Of a DNA stretch of 46,615 nt, positions 22,601 to 37,600 are shown piece by piece. The position numbers were made by a program, and so were the translations under genes. The notes beneath the pieces are model-generated. The model had not been told where the DNA came from. It ran no database searches and saw only the letters and a program-made list of their open reading frames with translations. Source of the DNA: Acanthaster planci (lineage: Eukaryota > Echinodermata > Asteroidea > Valvatida > Acanthasteridae); the NCBI RefSeq assembly GCF_001949145.1, contig NW_019091362.1, positions 784,662 to 831,276 on the forward strand, given 5' to 3'. Positions within the stretch are counted from its first letter, which is position 1. Each line of letters opens with the position of its first letter.

Positions 22601-25600
22601 ATGTCATTATATTGATGTGTTTCCAAAAGGAGGTGTCATTTCCTGTGCAGTTATTAAACATGTCCCGTGTTTTTTGTTTCCTTTTACTTATCATGTAAAT
22701 GTAAATACATGTACACATGTGTATTTCCTCAAAGTTGAAAAATTGCATTGTAAGCTAACCAAACCACTAACATACCGGTACATCTAATTGGGGTGTTTTG
22801 CGACTTTGTAAACAGTGCATGCATGATGTAATTAGTGGTGTCTGAGGACAAACAAACAACAACCCACATCCTCCTGCTTACCAGAGCAGACATTTTACTA
22901 CCAGATCATGTTGCAAATCAAAAACCCTGCAATTTTATTCTTTAAGATGTAACGGACCATATTGTACAAGGGTGCCCTGAACCAATTCAAGCTCCATTGA
23001 AAATAGTGTAAATCAACCAAGTTTGGAGCCCCATGGCAGGCAACTGAAGTCCCTGAGGCCTCTCAAACAAAAAACAATGTGTTGTTTGGTCCTTCAGATT
23101 TCATGTGATTTTCAATTTTTAGTAGGTTAACCAACAAATTTTTTAATTATCCGTCCAAAACAAACTCACCCCTCAAAAGTGAATGTTGCCAAGCCCTCCC
23201 AGCAGCCATTTTTCAAATGACATCCCTCACCTTCCTCGGGCTCTTCTTACTAATTTTCAGTCCCATTTTTCTCTGCTTTGCCCCCAGATGGGTGCCCCTG
23301 AATCTACAGAGATGATTCTGGGCCATACTGACACAATCCCACCATTTCTTGGCCCAAACAGACCCCTCTTTTCGAAACAATCTCTGGGGGTACTTTTTGT
23401 GCGCCTCGACCTGGCGGAGAATTTTCCTTGAATTGGGACACTGCACCCACAATGTGCACAGCTGTCTGTTTCTCCAACCTTAAACTCCCCAGAACTGCGA
23501 AATTTTACATAATCCATCCCTTGATGGGTCTGATCTCATGTAATTTGACTACCGGTAGGTAGACAAAATATCAGTACATGGTACTACACCACTTTCAACT
23601 CCCAATTCTCTTCCTGTTGTGGTTTACTGTCCCAGGGAACTAGTATTTGGTCATGTCTGTTTCACTCAGTTGATGGGGTCAGATCTAACCACAGTCGTCT
23701 CCTTGGCCCCGCCTTACCAGCTCAATCTGCTACCCGTTAACTTCTGGGTGATGTGTTATGGAACGTGTTGTGGTATTGATTTGACGTCAGCTTGATTTGC
23801 CCACTGACATGTTCAGAAAGGGATCTCCCCCAATGTGTGTTCTCTACATGTAGGTTTTTTTTCCAGAATAAAAGTGTTTAGCTTATTGACCATGACTCTG
23901 CGCCTTTGGATTATTAATGTATTTGGTACATGCACATATACCAATCCAGTGTACATTGTCAATATACATGTAGGCCTGCATGTACTGGTACATTTATTGT
24001 ATATTTAATGTGAATTGAAATATGGTATTTTTCTTTAAACTTTTGAGTCAAAAGTTAATCCTTGCTGAAATAAGAATTCAGATTTGAAAATAAAAGAAGT
24101 CAGCAACAACAATGCGCCAAACTATTACTGGCAACATTTTGGAAAACAGTTCACTGATAGGAAGTCCTCAGAATCACATTGACATTTACAAGAACATGTG
24201 TGTTTGCTTTAAGTTTGAGTTTAGAAAACACTTACTTTAAAACGCTTTAATTGGCACAGTTGGAATATGCTGTATCCTATGCAGTTGACATGTATAATTG
24301 ATTTCTAGTCTCTTAAGTTGCTCCCCAAGGGGTGAAATTATGGTACTGGTATGCATATTGTCTGCAGATTGTGTTAACCTGTGTATTTTTATAGATACCG
24401 ACATGTGCGAGGTACATGGTTTCCATAAACAGTTTCTAAGACTTTTGTATCATTGCCGAAACCATGTGTACTGGTACCATCAATGAATATGAAAGATTTT
24501 CAAAACATTTATGATCAGTTGACACATTTACTTTGGCGTTAAATGGTCCGTGGTTTCAGCAAGACATAAGCATGTACATGTACAGTACAGGTACTAGTAA
24601 TACATGCACTACATGTACTTTTCTTTTGAACCCTGACCATATCACACCTGTGCCTAAAGACCTGCATGTATGTTGTAGTACCATACCTGTAAACGTGCAT
24701 ACTTGCATGTGGCCATACATACCTGTACATGTACAGTACAGCACTTGAAGTTGAGGAATCAGGTTGTTGACTTTCCAATGACCCGATGATAATTACGGAG
24801 GAAGTACATGTACATGTACAAGATTACCGGTATGTGTGGCATGCCTGGGTTTCGTCGTAAATTATTTTCTGGGCAGCCCCGAAACATTTTTACATATACT
24901 TCCAGTCAACTTAACTACTGTGGGTAGGATTGAGTCTTGTACAGTACAAACTCAGTTGGGTTCATCCAACCATGGAGCCAAAGCTCCATGATCAAATCTG
25001 GGGTGCATTCAATTGCCCATTACTATGTGTTCGTATTCATACCGCTAACAATAAAACTAAAAGTACACAGGGTACCAGTATGCCAAAACCAGTGTACTTA
25101 TGTACATGTACATGTACAGTATGGTGCTACTGAACATGGCCCCTTGGTTCTTATAAAACCCTTGCGTAGTTGTTAAATCTTGTCATGTACATTTAGGAGT
25201 TTTAGTGCAGAGTCGTGTTTTATACTCTTCCTGCAATCCCCAAATTACTGTTTCCTCACATACATGTACATATTGATGTCATGCCTGAATAACTACTAAT
25301 ACATTACAATTTGGTTCTTCACACTTTTTCCCTGTATGCTTCTGGAAAGCACACAGCCTACAGTGCATTTAGTTTATTCAGGACAAAACCAAAATTTAAG
25401 ATAAAATTTACATACATGTTTATGTAAATTTTCCTCATGCAGAATTCCATCAATGGTTATTGGCAGCTGTATGTACATGCTGCATCAGATTCAAACCTTT
25501 CAACATCTTAACCTTCAGTGCCTGTATGTAAGGACATGTAGGAACTTGTGGGTTTGAGTCCCACTCTTGCAGATTACATGTACAGAACGTCTTTGGAAAT

Positions 25601-28600
25601 GTACAGTGTGTTTCCTGGTGCCAAATTCCATCAATAAAAGGTCTGTCCTCTTCCCCGGTTACATGTAAGGTAGTGAAAGGGATTTCCAGGAGAATTATGG
25701 ACATGCTGTACATGTACATGTATCCTTGATACAAGATTGCAACTGTAGAAATCTGTGACAATTTGAAAAGATTTCTCAATAGTTTAAATTCAACCAAAGT
25801 CACAAATTTTATCACCCCTGTTTTGTCAACACTTAAACTTTGTACTCACACTTAAACATGATAATGTTGGTTTCTTATCAAGGGCAAAAAAAACAGTTCC
25901 CCAAAATTTATAGAAAACATAACAGATTGAAAGATTTTAAACTCATAATGTGATCTGACACAATTGATTAGAGGGTTTCTTGTGCAGTGGTGTAATCTAG
26001 CTTTCTGAGATTGTCCCAAGAAGTTGTCTGGCGATGCGGATACGAACCAGCGATATAACCTGATATGAGGTTAACTCAATCAGGAAGGGGCCAGTTAACT
26101 GGGGCTTACATCTGTAATCCCAGCAAATGAGCAGCAGTCGATGCTTTGGAGACTTCTTCCAACTGACATTTGAGCCCGTATTTTACCCCAGAGGTAGTTG
26201 AAATATTCCTTACAGTTTACATATGTGTCAGATTCCGAAGGTCTACAGTTCTTCCTGCTTTACAAGTTAGGATGTACATGTACATACAAGTACATGTGTA
26301 TATGTACTGGTACGTAAGACTGGTAGACTTTGGCACCCATCACTTCTTTTGTTGTCAGAATGTTTTGCCAGCTTGCAAGATGGTTTTGAAAACAGTCCTG
26401 TTCAGTAATTGTTTTTTTCTGCGGCAATTACTGTACATGTATGTATTTTAGAGTTCCCTGATAAACATGTGGATTGTACATACATGTACCTTTAAGTTTC
26501 CCATAAAGTACGTAGATGTTTGACTTTTTTCTTTGCTTCAGTCACCCTAGATTTTGAAGTGGGAAAACCTAAATGAGATTAAAACAGAGAAAAAATGTTT
26601 TGACTGCAGGCCGTCACCATACAGCACCTGTATATATCAGGCAGCCCATGGCCACTGCAAGGCACGGGGGTCCCTGGGAAATTGAAGTTCATTGTGGGAG
26701 ATTTGATACATGCAGTGTGGTTAATGCCCCAGCTATGAATATGCATCAGCCTAGTGTGTCTGGCCAGATGACGCTTGCAGTCCAGCCAGTTACCAGTCTA
26801 ATGGACCAATTCGGTATTTCAAAAAAAAGTAAAGGTCATGTCATTCAGGAACGAAGCATGCACTCAAGTCTGTTGGAATGCGATGATAGGACAAAACTCT
26901 TTACATACAGTATGTCTGAAGGACCTTGGCCACACTTTATTTTAGCCATGCGCTGTTGGAACACCAAGCCAGCTCATTGTGCAGTGCTAAATGGAAAAGT
27001 CGTTTCTCTTTTTTGAGTTAGAGTTTGAGTTCATGCTGTCCATTATGTGTACCAGTACATGACATACGGTGCCTGTACAAATGTATACATACATGTGAGC
27101 ACTTATGTGATGTCTGTGAACATGCAGAGGTTAAATTGATAACACCCTTGCACTTGTTTTTACCCTGGGGTGATGAACCTGCCCCCCCCACACACACACA
27201 TTTGGCTGGTCCTTTAATGGCTGGTACCAGTACAAGATGGTCTCACAAATGGCCCCCTCCCTACTTTGAAAATTGTTCCTCTTCCATTTGATCATCCCCT
27301 ACCACTCCTCCCCTCTAGTCCTTCCTCTAATTTTCCCCACCCCTGTCCCTTCTCTAGTCCCCATAGTCCATCCCCTGGGCAGTTAGCAGACAAAGCAATG
27401 TGTGGAACCTTGCAGTAACCTGGTACTGGGTATATGGTACTAATACAGTGTACATGTATACTTTTGTACATGTGATCCACCCTAGGCTCCCTAGCCATTT
27501 CATTCATCTATGATCTTTTTAACACCTGGATTTTGATGTGCTCCACCATTGACTTCTTTAAGGACACTTTTGCGATCCAGGTCTCTCTGCCCACATACCT
27601 GTAATCTCCAGCCATCCTCTTATTGACGTCAATCTTGACAACTCATTACCAACTTTGTTAATACCGTTCAGCCCTCCCTCTTCACTTTTTCAAACCCCCT
27701 CATACCCAAGAGGGTTCTTCGATATATTAAGACACTGTGACTCAGTAGCCACATTTGCGTAGGCCTCTCACTAATTGAATTATGCTTCGCAAGTGGGACT
27801 TCCCTTAAATAGTACACCCCCATCCTTCCCTACTGCAGATCCCATCTTGTCACCATGCACTACACTGCAGAAAAATCACGCTGGTTTAGTCAATGTTGTC
27901 ACAGAAACCTCCCTAACTTTCAGACACAGTGAAGTCTTATGTACAATTATTTGTACTAAATGTCAGACAGTACATGTACCTAAGGCTTTAATTCTGCCCT
28001 CCATTTTGTCTTAAGCCTCCCAACCAAAGCCAGCAGTTCATCTTTAGAAGATCTACAGAGTAAGTACAATTTAACTACATACATACTTTTCTGAAGTCTG
28101 TGATCTCTTGTTAGTTTGACATCTTACCAGTTATATATCACATGTAGTTGCACATAATGTACATGTACACTTACCATACATGTACATCTAGCCATTAGCC
28201 AGGAGCTTTTTAGTGGGAGGAAGACATGAAATTTATTTGGGAGTGGTTGCATGCACAATGCACATAGCGGCATCCTGTGGCTACCTGTCTGGGTTGCGGT
28301 CTCAAAATAACGAAAGGCCAGATTGTACAATGTACATGTGTACACACACATTCATGTACCTTGTGTGAAAGTAAATGCGATGTGGCAAGATACTAGACAT
28401 CATGCGTAAAACATATTATGTAATTTACAGTTTAACTTGAAGGTTTTGATGAATTTGCCACAAATTCTTACCTGTTTAATCAAATGTTTATTGGCTTAAT
28501 TGCTTTCATCCCACAGTTGAACTGACCGTTATGTACCGGTTCATGTACTGATATATACATGTGTATAAATGCATTTTCCCGAATGTGGACTTGTAATAAT

Positions 28601-31600
28601 GTTCACCTATGAAAAGTACCGTACAACATGTCTTCTCTTGGCTACAGTCTACCCGATATGTGTAGTAGGTTAAAATTTCTGAGCCTAGGGTGTGCAAGTA
28701 CTAGTACCCATATTTTCAAGAGGACTCAAAAGGTAAATGAGCTGTGGGCTGGTGGCTTATATACGTGTATATCTGTAGGTTTTGTTCATTTCAAAAATTC
28801 CGTGTGAGGCAGACCTGACAACCTTGCCTACTCCTTCCTGAGGTCAGGCATTACCACACAATAGATTAAAAGGTGTTCGAATGAGCCTTCAGTTCATTAC
28901 ATTTTTAATCTATTGTGCGCTAATGCCTGGCCTCAGGAAGGAGTACGGCATGCTGGCAGGTCTGCTGAGGGGCACAGGGGGAAGGGGAGAGATGACTTCT
29001 GATCCACTGGATCTGTGTGCATAAATGTATTGATACATACGTTGGTTTTACATGGATCCATGTGACCAGAGCACTACCTGTAGTTGTTTCTGTCGTTTCA
29101 TGGTTAAAGGCAAGAGGTTATTTTTAGTCCAGGTTTTAAAATAGATTGCCAGCATGTTCACGATTAAATCCTCATGAGGATGTTGTCTCAATCCAAGGTA
29201 TGTACCCATGCCTATATCTATACATGGATGGCAGACCAGGATGCAAGATAGACCGCAGTTAACAATAAAATTGGTCTTAGTCATCTAATGGACGTCATTA
29301 TGTTGTCCCTGGATCCTGTTTTAATCTGGGAATATCTTCTGAATCATCTGGTAATACAGATTGAAAATTTCTTGTGTGTTTATTGTCTTCTATTTTCATT
29401 CTGAACTCTCTCTTTGCATAGAAATTATTACATGTACAAATAATGGTGTGAAACTGCTGTACATTCTTTGCAGAACTGTCAGCAGTACGATTGAGCTTTG
29501 GACACTTTGGGTTTGAGGGGATAATGAAAAAAGGCGTTTGAAATTGTATACCTAAAATGATCCCTGAAGCTACATGTATGTTGTGTGGATTTACATGTAC
29601 AGTATATTGTATATGTACTTTCAAATGTAAACCTTATTTCATAGTTTTTCACACATTGTAGCTAACAATGTAATTTCAAAGGGTTTTAATGGAAAAAATT
29701 TAACCTTTATATAAGTAAATGTACTCATGGTTGAAACTGCGATGCTCAGGAAATGATTTGTTGAAATTTATGAATTTGAATAACCGTTTCAAGATTTGCA
29801 ATATCTTTACTTACTGGTACGGTAAGTAAAGTGTATAACAAGGGAACCAATGTGTGTCCCAGAGGATTCTTTCACTCAAAACATGAAATTTGGACACAAT
29901 AGTCATGAATACAAACACGATTGTGTGCAGCAGTATGGCTTAGCAATATTTGTCGAGGTATAGAGAGCGAATATGAAGTTTACTACGTAAGGCATTATTT
30001 GGGTGAGTTGTCATTTCAAATGAATTAGGCCCAGTGTACATGTGCGATACATGTACAGACATGCGTTGGGCTTTGCAATGTGACGTTAGGTAATTTCTTC
30101 GTTTTCTGCAAACTAAAAAAGCCCATCCTTCAAACTGATATACAGTCCTCAGTGCTACATTTGAATCTGTCACATGTCCACTCACAAGTCCCATCACAAA
30201 GCCAATCATACATAACAGGAGGAACTATGACAAAAGAATGCTTTGTCACAGCTCATTTGAATAGCTTGTGAATTGGCTTAAGACTGAATGACTTGTGATG
30301 GACTTACATGTACAGGGACTTGTAATGGACTTGAATACAACACTGGTCCTTTCATTTGTATTTTACACCCTTGTATGCTGAGCTACAGTTGTGCATATGG
30401 GACATGTACGTGTACAGGTAGGTCACTGAACATCAATGTCAAAGACACACTTGAGTTTACGGAGCAATTAGTTGAATTTGTGAGACATACACCGGTATGT
30501 ATTTTACTGTGCATTATACATGTACGTTCATAGGTGTAATGTATAAATGCATGTCTAGATCTTCAACGTTTTCACACCGAAAACTGCTTTGTGGAAACAT
30601 TTTCATTGCTAATTTATGCGGAAAGATAAGCAAACCAGTCATAATGTACAGTAAATTGTACAAAGGTGTATTAGAAGTTTATGGGGAAAATGCGTCAGTC
30701 GAGTGAAAAAGGAGCTCCCCATGCAGAAATAATTAAGTTATGGTGATAATTTCATGGTTTTTATTGAAATGTTTCAGTAATTACCAGTATACTATGTTAG
30801 CCTTGTGCCAATACATTGTCATTCCTGAATCGTTACGGTTTACCAGCTAGCTGAAATGGGTACCAGCATTCAGGTAGTTGGGAACAACCTGTAATGTAGA
30901 GTTCCATCCCATCTACCGTAGTCTTTAACAGTTGTTTCATGTTAAGGAAATCATTGATTAACTCTGGACCAATGAGCCAATAAACTGTGCAATGTATGTC
31001 TGCTGCACATGTACCAGTGGGGTACATGGTACACATGTACAAGTACATTGTAAAGAGCCTGCGTGCCTGCAGTGTGTAAATGTAACTTCCTTCCACTGAG
31101 GCTTCATGACACGTTGTAACTTGTCCAAAACAGCTGTATCATCCGTGTAAGGAGGAACAGTTTCCTACAAGTACCAGTCTACATGGACATGTATACCGTA
31201 GATTACATGTAGCCTTTTCTCTGTACAATTACATGCACCGGTATGTTGGATATGATCAGTCTGTCAGCACGATCATGCATTGCGTAATACTATCAGCTGA
31301 TCCAGTGGGAAATCTAGGACATTACTTCCCTTTTTTGAAACAATCTTCCTCAACCATAAGTTACATGTAGAAAGAAAAAGTGATTGGCTGATGGCAAAAT
31401 TATCCGTCAGCAAATCATGCGAATGAGATCAGCAGATTGTGCAAAGATCAAGTGATCACGCAGATGGACAGAGTATTCAAACAGATTGCACAACAAACAT
31501 GGGTACACGTACAGTGTACATTCTTGACTAAATAGATGTACACACTTAGACATTTTTAGAATATAAGTACAGTGTTTGCATGATAGCCACTTATTGGATA

Positions 31601-34600
31601 TCACACCAAGTGTGACTTTCAAAGGAAAAACCACTTGAGAGGAGAAATTCAATCATTTTGTTCATAGTACATGAAACATCAGGTTGCATGTACAACTGTC
31701 AACTGCCAACCAACAACCAAAAACATATTGGTACATGTCCAGTGTACATATCCTCTTGAACAGAACTACTGGCTGGGTCAGGGATGTATTGTGTTTCATT
31801 CAAACAAAAACTGCTTAAAGGAACCAGGAAATGAATTTTTCTTCGAATCACTTTCTGTGTATCTCTGTACTCTTCTTCCATGTATGAAGACTGTTTGACA
31901 TTTTCTTTGAGTTACGTGAATTAATGGTGCACTTTTTCAAACATTAAAAATTGACCAGCCATTTCTGGACAAGTGAGAATGCTTTTTGCTTGATGTAAAT
32001 CCACGAAGACTTGGTTCAGGTTGCATGTTTTCGTGTTCAAATTGTGAATCCCAAAGTTGCTATCAGGGAACATTTATAAAATAGTTCGATTTCCTGGTTC
32101 CTTTAACTTTATTGCCACGACTGTGAATGAGGGTACATGGAGTTGCTTGTTGAAACTCACAACCACTGACCTACAACCGAAACAGTTTTGCTGCTGGTTA
32201 CACCTGCTACAATATATGTACGTACTGTATGTAAAACATACAGGATGTCATGCCAGTACATGCAGGTTGTGAGAATGTGTTTTGTTGACGTACATGTTCA
32301 CATGTACACATATGGCTACCCTAACATGGCATACATTTTCCCTTCCTGAGCCTTGCTAGCAAAATACACAACTCAAAAAAGTTAAGACCTCCCTTTATTT
32401 TGTGTATAGATGTACTTATTTTGTATGAGATATTTTACTGCTGAAAATACCCCAATATAATTGTCCTGAAATTTTTAAAGTTTTATTCCAATGAGAACAC
32501 CATCTAGACCAAAAAAAAAATGAAAAAGCTAGACTCCACTCATTGCTTGGAAAAAAATTACCAGTTAAGAAGTGGTCCTTAACTTTTTTGAGTAATGTAC
32601 TTTTACCTCAGTGGTACAATAAATGAATCGTCAGTAAAGTAAGTGTGGAACTTAGTAGATAAAGTTCCAGTGAAAGTCTACTTTGGTCTCCTTTTCGTAT
32701 TGTTTTTTCATTGTGCACGAGGAACTCTTAAAAAGCCCCCCCCCACTTTTCTTACAAACTCGTAGTTGGGTATTTGAGGCTGTAATGATTTGCCAGAATT
32801 TGTCAAATTTAAAGAAATTCTTAACTATTAATGTGCAATTTTCTGAGATTTGCTCAAGTGTTTCACAGTAGGGAATGCTGCTGAATATGTACCCAGTTTC
32901 CAGACACCATTGTCCTTGAATTTCAGACTAAATTTCATCACACTGAAATTGTTCACTAAGGCTCAACATAATAAAGGTAATGGTACCAGTATTCAGCTGG
33001 ATGAGTTTGAAGCTTTTCAGTGAAGATGTTTGGCAACACTGCAAGAGGAAAGTCAAAGAAAACGAAAGGAAAACAGTGCAATGCACTACGTTAGGGGACT
33101 TTTCGTGTTGATGTGTACATGTACGCAGCTTCCATATATGTACATATACGCAGCTTCCATACATGTACATGTACGCAGCTTCCATACATGTACATGTACG
33201 CAGCTTCCATACATGTATGCTGCTTACATGTAGCTGCTATGACTCTCCGGTTGAAGTTAAAGTGTCTTTGGCTAAGCTATCTGTTGTAGATTTGACAAGG
33301 TTTCAGCTCTACAGGCAAACGTTTGAAACTTAGGCTATTGGCAAGCAATACTTGTAGTTGTGTGTGCATGTACTGTATTAACCGGTAAAAGCAAAAGCAC
33401 CGGTAAGTTTGTTCCAAGCCATCAGGTCGGTGTTAAATTTCCAGTTTCCTTTGCAAGAATTATCTGAAAATAGTTTATTCTCTCCTGGATGGGATGCCAG
33501 TCTATCACCGGTTGTTCTCCAGCTAATGCCAATACCCAAGTACGTGTACATGTATACTCCTAGATGGGTAGAGGCAAGCAGGGTTTAAGGCCACAACTTA
33601 CTGGCATGACTAACAGTTGGATTTGAACCTGTAACCCTCTGGTCAGAAGCCACAAACCGTAACCACAGGGCCTCCTACACCTATAACTGGTACGGTAGCA
33701 TCGCATAAAAAGGATAAGTGGCTGGAAAATGTGCATTTATCTCAAACTTTGCCTACCATCCAAAATTTACTCCCTGGAAATGTATTTTGCATAACGTTAA
33801 ACTTGGCTGAGCTTTTCTTTTCTTTTCCGTTTTCAATCAGGTGCTGGTAGTCGACACTGTGTGCATTGACTTCATCAATAAAGCTATCCAGTGGACCACC
33901 TGTTCCCATAGAAACTGCACGCAGAGAATCATGGGAGAGAGAGGTTACCAACGTTGCAAGCACACCCATGAATGTGAGTGATGCATATGGCGACAATGGA
34001 GGCCATAGCAGAAAGAAGGGTCCAGGGACAGCACAGTCTACACCATTATTAGAGGAAAACTAGATTCTTGAATTTCTTTCTCTTCTAAGATGCGATTTGA
34101 AATTACATGTACTGGAAACCTTCTTAATAGAAGGATGGGTTGGGAAGAATGTGGATTCTCTTCTCTATTATTTTATGTGTACATGGGACATGATGCTCTT
34201 TGAAAGTTAAAGCACTGAGTGTTTAGAGGATCCAGTCTGGCCTTGAGACTGGAGTTTACTCACCAATTTTAACCAAGTATTTACTTCCTAAAAAAGTTCA
34301 TTTGCATCATTCAGCATGAAGCATGACATTATGAGCTCCATATTTGTTCTTCTCAATGTATATGTACTTGTAGGTCTCCTGAATGAAGACTTTTTCCTTC
34401 CGGACGTTGACCTGCAGAGAGGTCTTGATCTTGCCAAACGCATCTTAGTCCGACAAGATGATGAAGACGATGTGGATCTATTACACCTGCTACATGTCTA
34501 CATTCTACCAATCATACGCTTGCATTCAGAGGACAAGGAACACGTGACTCAGGCCTTGACCAATCAGGTCAGTCCAAGGATGCGTAAAAGTGGTCAACTG

Positions 34601-37600
34601 TCTCTTCATATTTGTTTTACCTTAGAGGAAAAACCCCTCTTTTGGGTTTTTGGGTGATCTTTTCCACATACTAAAGAAGGGGTTATTTTGCCTAGCTACA
34701 TAGCAAGCAAAGAGGTCATTACTTTTACATTTTGGCGTGTCTGTTTAGAAATCAATGTAAGTATGCTGTGGCAACTACCTGCAGGTTTTATGTAATGAAA
34801 AGAACACGGGTTACGCTCAGTTCCGGGTCTGTTCAGAACATCCTGGGCAAAAAGAGTGGTGATGGGAACCAGGCAATAAATACAAAAACTTATGTACCGG
34901 TACCTAGACAGTATCATCGGTACACTTTAAGCAGCATTGTACATGTATACCAGGAAATGTTCCGCATTGACAAATGTGGTCAGTCAACAGCTAGGGGGGT
35001 CAGTCATGAATTGAGTTGCGCCATGTTACATGTGTGTGGTATGTGGGTTAGGAGAAATGTTTTTGTGTGTCTTTACAGCTTAATTTCAGTCATGAAATGT
35101 GAAATAATTACATTTTGAACTATTTTAATTTACAGAAAGAAGTCTTAGGAGAGCTTGATGCCAAGATTGATAAAATGTCCTGTCAAAGGATACAGATAAA
35201 AGAGAACATGAGACGATGGAGAGAGGACATCTGTCTAGATTTACAATCGGTACACAGTAACAGCTTCCTGAGTAAATTGAAATCCAACATTGTGAATTAA
35301 ACCCATGATACAATCTTTGCTGTAAATAAGAAGGAACACCCAGTTCCATTCAGAATAATTTTGAGGGAACTGGCATTTCATGGAGCTATCAAAAAAAGTG
35401 CAAAACTGGATGTTCATTGTGCAATATTCTGGTTGGTTCTTTAACCACTTGCTGCCAGGTGGTTTGAAAATGCAGTGCACATAATCAGGACTTTTCCAAG
35501 ATTTTCAGTTTTCAAAATTCTTCAAAAATTCATCATTTCAATTAATGGACGTTTACACCCACACAAATTACTGTCTAGTGGCTACTCTATTCTGACAGAC
35601 AAAATCTATTGACGCCCGAATATTTCAGCCAGGCCTGCAGCCTTTTTAAAAGTGCCCAGATTGTGCGGTGTTATATAACTTTCTTTTGTTCACGAACCTG
35701 GCACAGTGCGCTGCTGACCTCTTTTCAATAGGGGCCAGATTAGTGTGCCGCGGTGCTGTGTGGCTCATCGCTGTGGTGCTGGAGCACTTTTGTCCCCGGT
35801 GGTAATCCGCTCGCTCTCAATGCCCCAAACCGTGGTATACTGTTTCAAAACAAGGCTGGATTATCTCTATTATTGAAAATGAAAAAATGTCTGTAATGCC
35901 CAGCAGCCTGGTCTTTTGTTCCGAGTACGGTCTTAATTACAAGACCCAGTTCCCTTTGTCCCATTTCGGGTGGCCCGGCTTCGTGTATAAAGCCTACGTG
36001 CTCAAAAACGGGCCCCCCGGCAGCAAGTGGTTAAAGTGAAGGCCTCTGTTGACCTGTGCTTTTAAAATTGAATGGGTTGGAAGAGGTAATGATACCTGAG
36101 TTTCTAGGTTTATTCTTTTGGTTGCATGTCGTGTGAGTGAGAAGTTTGTATTCATTGGAAGAAGTCAGTTTTATTGTACAGTATTTATAAATGTTTATTA
36201 ATTAATGTATTTCTGACATGTAATGAAATCTTATGAGGTTTAAATTGCCCAAGCAGATTCGGAACTGTGGAGAAAAATAATGATTCATTATTTTTTACAT
36301 TTAGGAAAAGGCAATCGTCTCTTGTAACACCGCATTTCTGAAAATTCTTTGTGAGCATCTGAATGAAGATATCCGCAATTCATACGTTGAGGTGAGAATG
36401 AAAACCACAAATCATGAGTGTGCCTTTTACGGATTGTGTGTTTTCCTTAATAAAAGTTCCATTTTTTCTCCAAATGCTAGTGACACTTTGGAAAACAATA
36501 AGTTTTTAATCCGATAAGGACTCAATTTTTGTGAAGTGTTTTAGTGGGAAAATTGCTGGAAAATTTAATGTCCAAAGTAAATTAGCAGAAAAGCCCCCGT
36601 TTGCAATCTGCATCATCTGACATTCGGCTTGTTGCTTGTCTTTGCTACACAGCTCAAATCTGTCAATACAGCTGTACAAAATCATGGTCTTTCCAACCCC
36701 AGTATCAACACATTTGCATAGAAGATACCAGATGTTTCTGAGAGTTTTTAGCTCCTTAAATATTTTTGTGATGACAATTTTTTTGCAGCTGGATAGTTTT
36801 CAGAAGAAAGTTGAAGAAGCCAAACTGAAGGTGAAGAGAAAAGAAGGAAAACATTATCTCAGCCAGCTCAATAAGTGAGTGCCAGAATGACAGAGAAAAC
36901 TTTTCAGTTATATAAAGAGATGTATGAAGAAGCTGTCTTTAGTATGGTTGTTCTACTTGGCATTCGTACTGGGGTACTTTAGAATTAAGATTTTATCTGT
37001 GCTTGTATCCAGACTACCAGATTCAAGATTAAGACCTCTGATACAAAAGTGTCATTGACTTGACATTGATCACCTCAAACCACAAGGTATTCTTCAAAGC
37101 TAACATGCACCAGTGTCTTGCTCCACATTTTTTACTCCCACTCAAAGCCATCAGTACTTGGCTGTACTCGGTACTCACAAAATGTGTCTATAGACCCAGA
37201 CACAGCCTACTTACTCACAGAAAAACGTGAAAAATTTATGAGTACGCATGCATTGTGTGAAATAATTGCATTTTAAAGAAATTACTGTTGGCATGCTGTA
37301 CATCCGACACTGTCATCGCCATCTTCATCATTGTAATATGTAACGTATCTATCTTGTGGCTGTCATATTTTGCCTCCTTGATGGCTAACAATTATTTTCT
37401 GATCGTATGTGCTGCTTTCATGATTAAACCTTATAGTCCTTAATCTTCTACCCATTGGAGGATTAAGGACTGTTTGGGTGGAGCTTGTATCTTTCTGAAA
37501 TGGTTGTTTTGGGGATTTAATTTATTGACATGTCTCTGTGTTATTGTCTTCTGCAGAGCAAGAATTGAGAGGGATACAATTGCGGAACGCATCAGTAAAT

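Larger units (their letters stand above)
16635..33840 (+). other. Intron 1 (17.2 kb), repeat-rich and dense in TACATG
   Basis: It contains the LINE (17440-20516), SINE fragments, a fold-back element, a mariner-like MITE and tandem repeats listed separately. From about 20500 on, runs of the self-complementary 6-mer TACATG (often ACATGTACATGTAC) recur every few hundred bases. They are scarce before 16000. ORFs inside, such as 26573-27016 (147 codons), show no domain. A strong pyrimidine tract and CAG precede 33841. Confidence 0.5.

Noticed and set aside
26573-27016. 147-codon open frame on the plus strand inside intron 1, preceded by CTGCAG
   Set aside because: No recognisable domain, and open frames of 100-120 codons occur by chance elsewhere here. 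Not enough to call an exon; RNA data could revive it.
33125-33222. Regular 25-bp repeats resembling a CRISPR array
   Set aside because: Head-to-tail tandem units without spacers, in an animal genome: a simple satellite.
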